Source: Candidatus Saccharimonadota bacterium (lineage in GTDB: Bacteria > Patescibacteriota > Saccharimonadia > Saccharimonadales > JACDFO01). From it: a stretch of 15,819 nucleotides of DNA. Shown here one piece after another: positions 13,195-15,819 of the stretch. The notes under the pieces were generated by a model. It made no database searches. It had not been told where the DNA came from and saw only the letters and a program-made list of their open reading frames with translations. The DNA lies in contig JACDFO010000001.1 of assembly GCA_013815785.1 (NCBI GenBank), positions 50,131 through 65,949 of the forward strand, written 5' to 3'. The position numbers were made by a program, and so were the translations under genes. Positions within the stretch are counted from its first letter, which is position 1; every line of letters begins with the position of its first letter.

Positions 13195-14112
13195 ATGCCG
13201 TTAACGTTAAATCAGATGCGAGCCAACTGCCAAGCAGCCCGGAACGCCATGCAGCGCGCCAGGACAGAGCACTTTGCTCTGGGTGCTTTTAATATAGACA
13301 ACCAGGATACGTTGATTGCCATAGCCCGGGCTGCGTCCGCGAAAAAAGCGCCGCTCATGGTAGAGGTAAGTCAAGGAGAGGTCGAAGCTCTGGGCCTTGA
13401 GAATATCCGTGACATGGTCGATAACTACAAAACTGAGTATGGTGTTGAAATGTACGTTAATCTCGACCACAGTCCAACCGTGGCGGCTGCTATCGCCGGC
13501 ATCGAAGCTGGTTTTGAATTCATTCACATCGATATAAGCCAGGCACGCAAAGATGCCTCACTAGACGAAATCATTGCCGAAACCAGGCAGATTGTCGATT
13601 ACGCCAGGCTGACCGGCGCATTAGTAGAAAGTGAACCGCATTATTTTGGTGGCAGCTCGAACTTACATACAGAAAACATTGATTACGAAGAAATTAAAAA
13701 AACTTTTAGTTCACCTGAAGGTATGCGTTCGTTTGTGGAGGCGACCGGGATCGATACATACGCCGCAGCCATCGGAAACTTGCACGGCAAATATCCGGTC
13801 CCTAAAAAGCTGCACATTGACCTGCTTCGCGAATTGCGGGATGCGACCGATTGTAATATCTCTCTACACGGTGGCAGCGGTACACCAGGCCATTACTTTA
13901 TCGAGGCAGTAAAAGTAGGTGTCAGTAAGGTTAATATCAATTCTGATATGCGAGTGGCTTATCGAAATACTCTAGTTAAAGAATTAACCGAAAACCCAAA
14001 TGAATATGCTGTTATAAAACTCATGGACAAAGTAATCGATGCCGTCCAAGAAGTTGTTGAATCAAAGATTGACATGTTCAACGCCAGCGGTAAGGCTGTT
14101 GTGGTAAACTAA
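13195..14112 (+). CDS. fba: Class II (zinc) fructose-bisphosphate aldolase
   Basis: This 305-residue TIM barrel would reversibly join dihydroxyacetone phosphate and an aldehyde phosphate to give fructose-1,6-bisphosphate. Recognisable positions are the catalytic Asp91 and zinc ligand His92 in VNLDHS, the glutamates of ESEP (145 and 147), His197 in IGNLHG and His225 in SLHGGSG, with KVNINSD closing the phosphate site. The usual HxDH is NLDH, and the DGS segment reads HIDIS, so it is a divergent member; tagatose-bisphosphate or sedoheptulose-bisphosphate aldolase activity is also possible. It sits 20 bases after transketolase with AAAGGTGGGA as ribosome-binding site and is followed by the PfkB kinase, a natural upstream enzyme that would make its bisphosphate substrate. 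Confidence 0.93.
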   Translation: MPLTLNQMRANCQAARNAMQRARTEHFALGAFNIDNQDTLIAIARAASAKKAPLMVEVSQGEVEALGLENIRDMVDNYKTEYGVEMYVNLDHSPTVAAAIAGIEAGFEFIHIDISQARKDASLDEIIAETRQIVDYARLTGALVESEPHYFGGSSNLHTENIDYEEIKKTFSSPEGMRSFVEATGIDTYAAAIGNLHGKYPVPKKLHIDLLRELRDATDCNISLHGGSGTPGHYFIEAVKVGVSKVNINSDMRVAYRNTLVKELTENPNEYAVIKLMDKVIDAVQEVVESKIDMFNASGKAVVVN

Positions 14113-14128
14113 GCTTAAGTAGTATAAA
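14099..14128 (+). promoter_or_regulatory. Possible internal promoter before the PfkB kinase
   Basis: TTGTGG (14099-14104), an 18-base spacer and TATAAA (14123-14128) overlap the aldolase stop. It could give extra kinase transcript, although read-through from the cluster promoter is likely. The ribosome-binding site GGGTGGGG follows at once. Confidence 0.35.
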
Positions 14129-14146
14129 AGGGTGGGGATATAAACA

Positions 14147-15148
14147 ATGAGTCAAATTGATGTTCTGGCGATAGGTGATGTAGTAACCGATGCGTTTATT
14201 AAATTATTTGACGATCGGGCTTATACATTCGAAAACGATCATGGCAAATTTCTGGCGATGCCTTTCGGTTCCAAGGTTCCCTTTGATTATGCCGAGGTTA
14301 TAGAGGCTGTCGGAAATGCTGCCAATGCCGCAGTAAGTTTTGAGCGTCTGGGCTTGCAGAGCGGGTTGATATCTAATGTCGGGTCCGATCAGTTCGGGCG
14401 GGATATGATTGTAAAACTGGAAAAAGAAAAAGTCGATACCCGCTTCGTCCATGTAAATAAAGATAAGATCAGCAACTACCATTATGTACTTTGGTATAAA
14501 GAAGAACGCACAATCCTTATCAAACATGAAGAATATGAATACAAGTGGCCACGCTTTCGTGAGACCGATATCCCTAAATGGGTCTACTTCAGTTCGATCA
14601 GTAAAAATGCCCTCGATGAGTATCACGATTTTGTGGCCGATTGGCTGGTGGATAATCCCGAAGTTAAACTCGCATTGCAGCCTGGAACCTACCAGCTTGA
14701 AGCCGGTGTAGAGCGCTTAAAAGAATTGTATGCACGAACAGAGGTGTTGGTGCTCAACCGTGAAGAAGCAGTGCAAGTCACAAAAGGGAATTATGATGAC
14801 ATTCATGATCTCATAAGTCGCTTGCATAGCTACGGTCCAAAAATTATTTGTGTAACTGATGGTCCGGCCGGTGCTTATGCTTCCGACGGCGAAAACCGCT
14901 ATAAAATGCCACCGTACCCAGACCCAGCACCGCCCTTTGAACGTACAGGGGCAGGAGATGCATTTGCTTCAACTTTTGTGGCTGCGCTTATTAAGGGCAA
15001 TACAATTGAAGGGGCATTGCAGTGGGCACCAATCAACTCCATGAACGTAGTTCAGAATACTGGTGCACAAAAAGGCCTACTCAAAGAGGACGAACTTGAG
15101 GCGCTGCTTTCGAAAGCACCAGAATGGTATAAACCAGAAAAATTTTAA
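14147..15148 (+). CDS. PfkB/ribokinase-family sugar kinase
   Basis: The 333-residue protein has the two PfkB signatures: the N-terminal glycine-rich VGNAANAAVSFERLG with SNVGSDQFGRD, and the C-terminal RTGAGDAFAS with catalytic base Asp271 in the GAGD anion hole (268-271). VTDGPAGAY marks the ATP-binding region. It phosphorylates a sugar or sugar phosphate with ATP. No residue pattern fixes the substrate by eye. Placement after aldolase and transketolase points to fructose-6-phosphate, fructose-1-phosphate or sedoheptulose-7-phosphate rather than a nucleoside (inference). An insertion at about 23-48 (AYTFENDHGKFLAMPFGSKV) precedes the glycine-rich motif and is longer than in ribokinase. The start is supported by GGGTGGGG eleven bases upstream; the gene closes the carbon cluster. 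Confidence 0.9.
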   Translation: MSQIDVLAIGDVVTDAFIKLFDDRAYTFENDHGKFLAMPFGSKVPFDYAEVIEAVGNAANAAVSFERLGLQSGLISNVGSDQFGRDMIVKLEKEKVDTRFVHVNKDKISNYHYVLWYKEERTILIKHEEYEYKWPRFRETDIPKWVYFSSISKNALDEYHDFVADWLVDNPEVKLALQPGTYQLEAGVERLKELYARTEVLVLNREEAVQVTKGNYDDIHDLISRLHSYGPKIICVTDGPAGAYASDGENRYKMPPYPDPAPPFERTGAGDAFASTFVAALIKGNTIEGALQWAPINSMNVVQNTGAQKGLLKEDELEALLSKAPEWYKPEKF

Positions 15149-15153
15149 GGAAT

Positions 15154-15190
15154 TAAGCACAGAATAACACTGGTATCAGTACTATGCTTA
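15154..15190. terminator. Imperfect hairpin after the kinase
   Basis: TAAGCA (15154-15159) pairs with TGCTTA (15185-15190), and ACTG (15169-15172) with CAGT (15177-15180) inside it, six bases past the kinase stop. There is no T-run, so it is a weak terminator candidate. A TGC-TAATCT extended -10 box (15191-15199) begins right after it and would drive the next gene with almost no leader. Confidence 0.3.
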
Positions 15191-15209
15191 TGCTAATCTA
15201 CTACTAACT

Positions 15210-15819
15210 ATGTCACGCTTATTATCGGAACTTTTAGAGGCTGATGAGCCACTGTTCTCAATTTCGCTGCAGCAGCTAGAACGAGCTAGTGGTCACGGCG
15301 GTGCAGATGTACGGCTGACAGCCGAAATAATCGCCAATGTGCACCAAAAGATGCGAGAGTTGGGCCTTGACCCCCGCGACACAAGCGGACGCGAACTTTA
15401 CCATGCACTAAGCGGACTGATTAAGCTACACGACTCTTTTCTAGCAAAAAAAATTGGAGTTAAAGATCACGGAAATGTTCGCGAAGTTTTAAAAGCAATC
15501 GAAAAGCATGCAAGTATGTTGCCGGTTCCCCAAACCACTTGGGCAATCAAACACAGCGTTGTAAAACGTATGCTCAAAACCATGCCCCCAAAAAAGGTTA
15601 TGAAGGTACTAAAGTACCGTTCGGTTGATTCAATGTTAAAACGCGAATCAGTTAGCGAACTGCTGGGTGGTGTAAGATTTGCCGAAACTGAGGAATGGCA
15701 ACATAAATTTGCTGGGCAATATGCCAAACTCACCCCAGGTGATTTTGAAACCAGAAAAATTGAAGTAATATATTTTGACCCTAAAAAGTGGAATGGCATA
15801 GCAGAAGAGTTTGTCAAGA
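15210..15819 (+). CDS. Unrecognised protein, N-terminal part (runs off the window)
   Basis: From ATG 15210 the frame stays open for 203 codons to the window edge, on the same strand as the carbon cluster and with similar codon style. It begins MSRLLSELLEADEPLF and continues with a helix-rich soluble stretch (QQLERASGHG, TAEIIANVHQKMRELGLDP, RELYHALSGLIKLHDSF). A basic segment (VVKRMLKTMPPKKVMKVLKY) and RKIEVIYFDPKKW lie near the edge. I see no signal peptide, membrane helix or catalytic motif that I can name. No Shine-Dalgarno precedes the ATG; an extended -10 box (15191-15199) would start the transcript within a few bases of the ATG, so it may be leaderless. I believe similar proteins of unknown function occur in Saccharibacteria, but this is from memory. 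The opposite-strand frame over 15467-15817 is a shadow. Confidence 0.75.
   Translation, partial: MSRLLSELLEADEPLFSISLQQLERASGHGGADVRLTAEIIANVHQKMRELGLDPRDTSGRELYHALSGLIKLHDSFLAKKIGVKDHGNVREVLKAIEKHASMLPVPQTTWAIKHSVVKRMLKTMPPKKVMKVLKYRSVDSMLKRESVSELLGGVRFAETEEWQHKFAGQYAKLTPGDFETRKIEVIYFDPKKWNGIAEEFVK

Noticed and set aside
14204..14626. Minus-strand 140-residue ORF inside the PfkB kinase gene
   Set aside because: It is the antisense shadow of a well-supported gene with intact PfkB motifs.
15467..15817. Minus-strand 116-residue ORF at the right edge
   Set aside because: The plus-strand frame from 15210 is longer, open throughout and in line with its neighbours, so the minus-strand frame is taken as a shadow.
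1..15819. CRISPR arrays, transposases, phage genes, tRNA genes
   Set aside because: I looked for regularly spaced repeats, transposase or integrase motifs and tRNA cloverleaf signals and found none.

Overview
This window looks like part of a Candidatus Saccharibacteria (TM7)-type CPR genome. The gene set is streamlined: a DUF2207 protein with a glycine-rich tail, a single-subunit ABC exporter, split transketolase, an RpiB/Rpe/Fba/PfkB cluster, and short intergenic gaps. TGA is used as an ordinary stop codon (for example at 3070-3072 and 5654-5656), which argues against the TGA=Gly code of Absconditabacteria/Gracilibacteria. The taxon is inferred from gene content and protein style, not from a marker gene.

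Left region (1-1250): the 3' end of a DUF2207-like membrane protein gene and a terminator hairpin. A gene-free stretch of about 800 bp follows, and it is the most unusual part of the window. It has its own sigma70-like promoter (TAGACA-N17-TATAAT), a strong intrinsic terminator, and between them a sequence that folds into many helices closed by a perfect 12-bp helix joining its two ends (520-531 with 1185-1196). I read it as a large structured non-coding RNA of about 760 nt, and I do not recognise its family.

Middle region (1297-8399): an ABC exporter and a Nudix hydrolase; a 163-bp foldback palindrome; a membrane-anchored FKBP prolyl isomerase; a glutaredoxin/thioredoxin reductase pair followed by a MarR regulator with a palindromic operator candidate; a convergent FAD/NAD(P)H oxidoreductase; a divergent six-helix membrane protein; a second foldback palindrome (169 bp); and a glycerophosphodiester phosphodiesterase on the minus strand. 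A 21-bp repeat recurs at the 3' ends of the convergent genes here.

Right region (8591-15148): inorganic pyrophosphatase, then a tightly packed, partly overlapping carbon-metabolism cluster: GAPDH, RpiB-like isomerase, Rpe-like epimerase, transketolase N and C subunits, class II aldolase and a PfkB-family sugar kinase. Together these would interconvert pentose phosphates with triose and hexose phosphates and feed lower glycolysis. No transaldolase is present, so aldolase plus kinase may replace it by a sedoheptulose-bisphosphate route (inference). The window ends inside an unrecognised gene that starts at 15210 and stays open to the edge.
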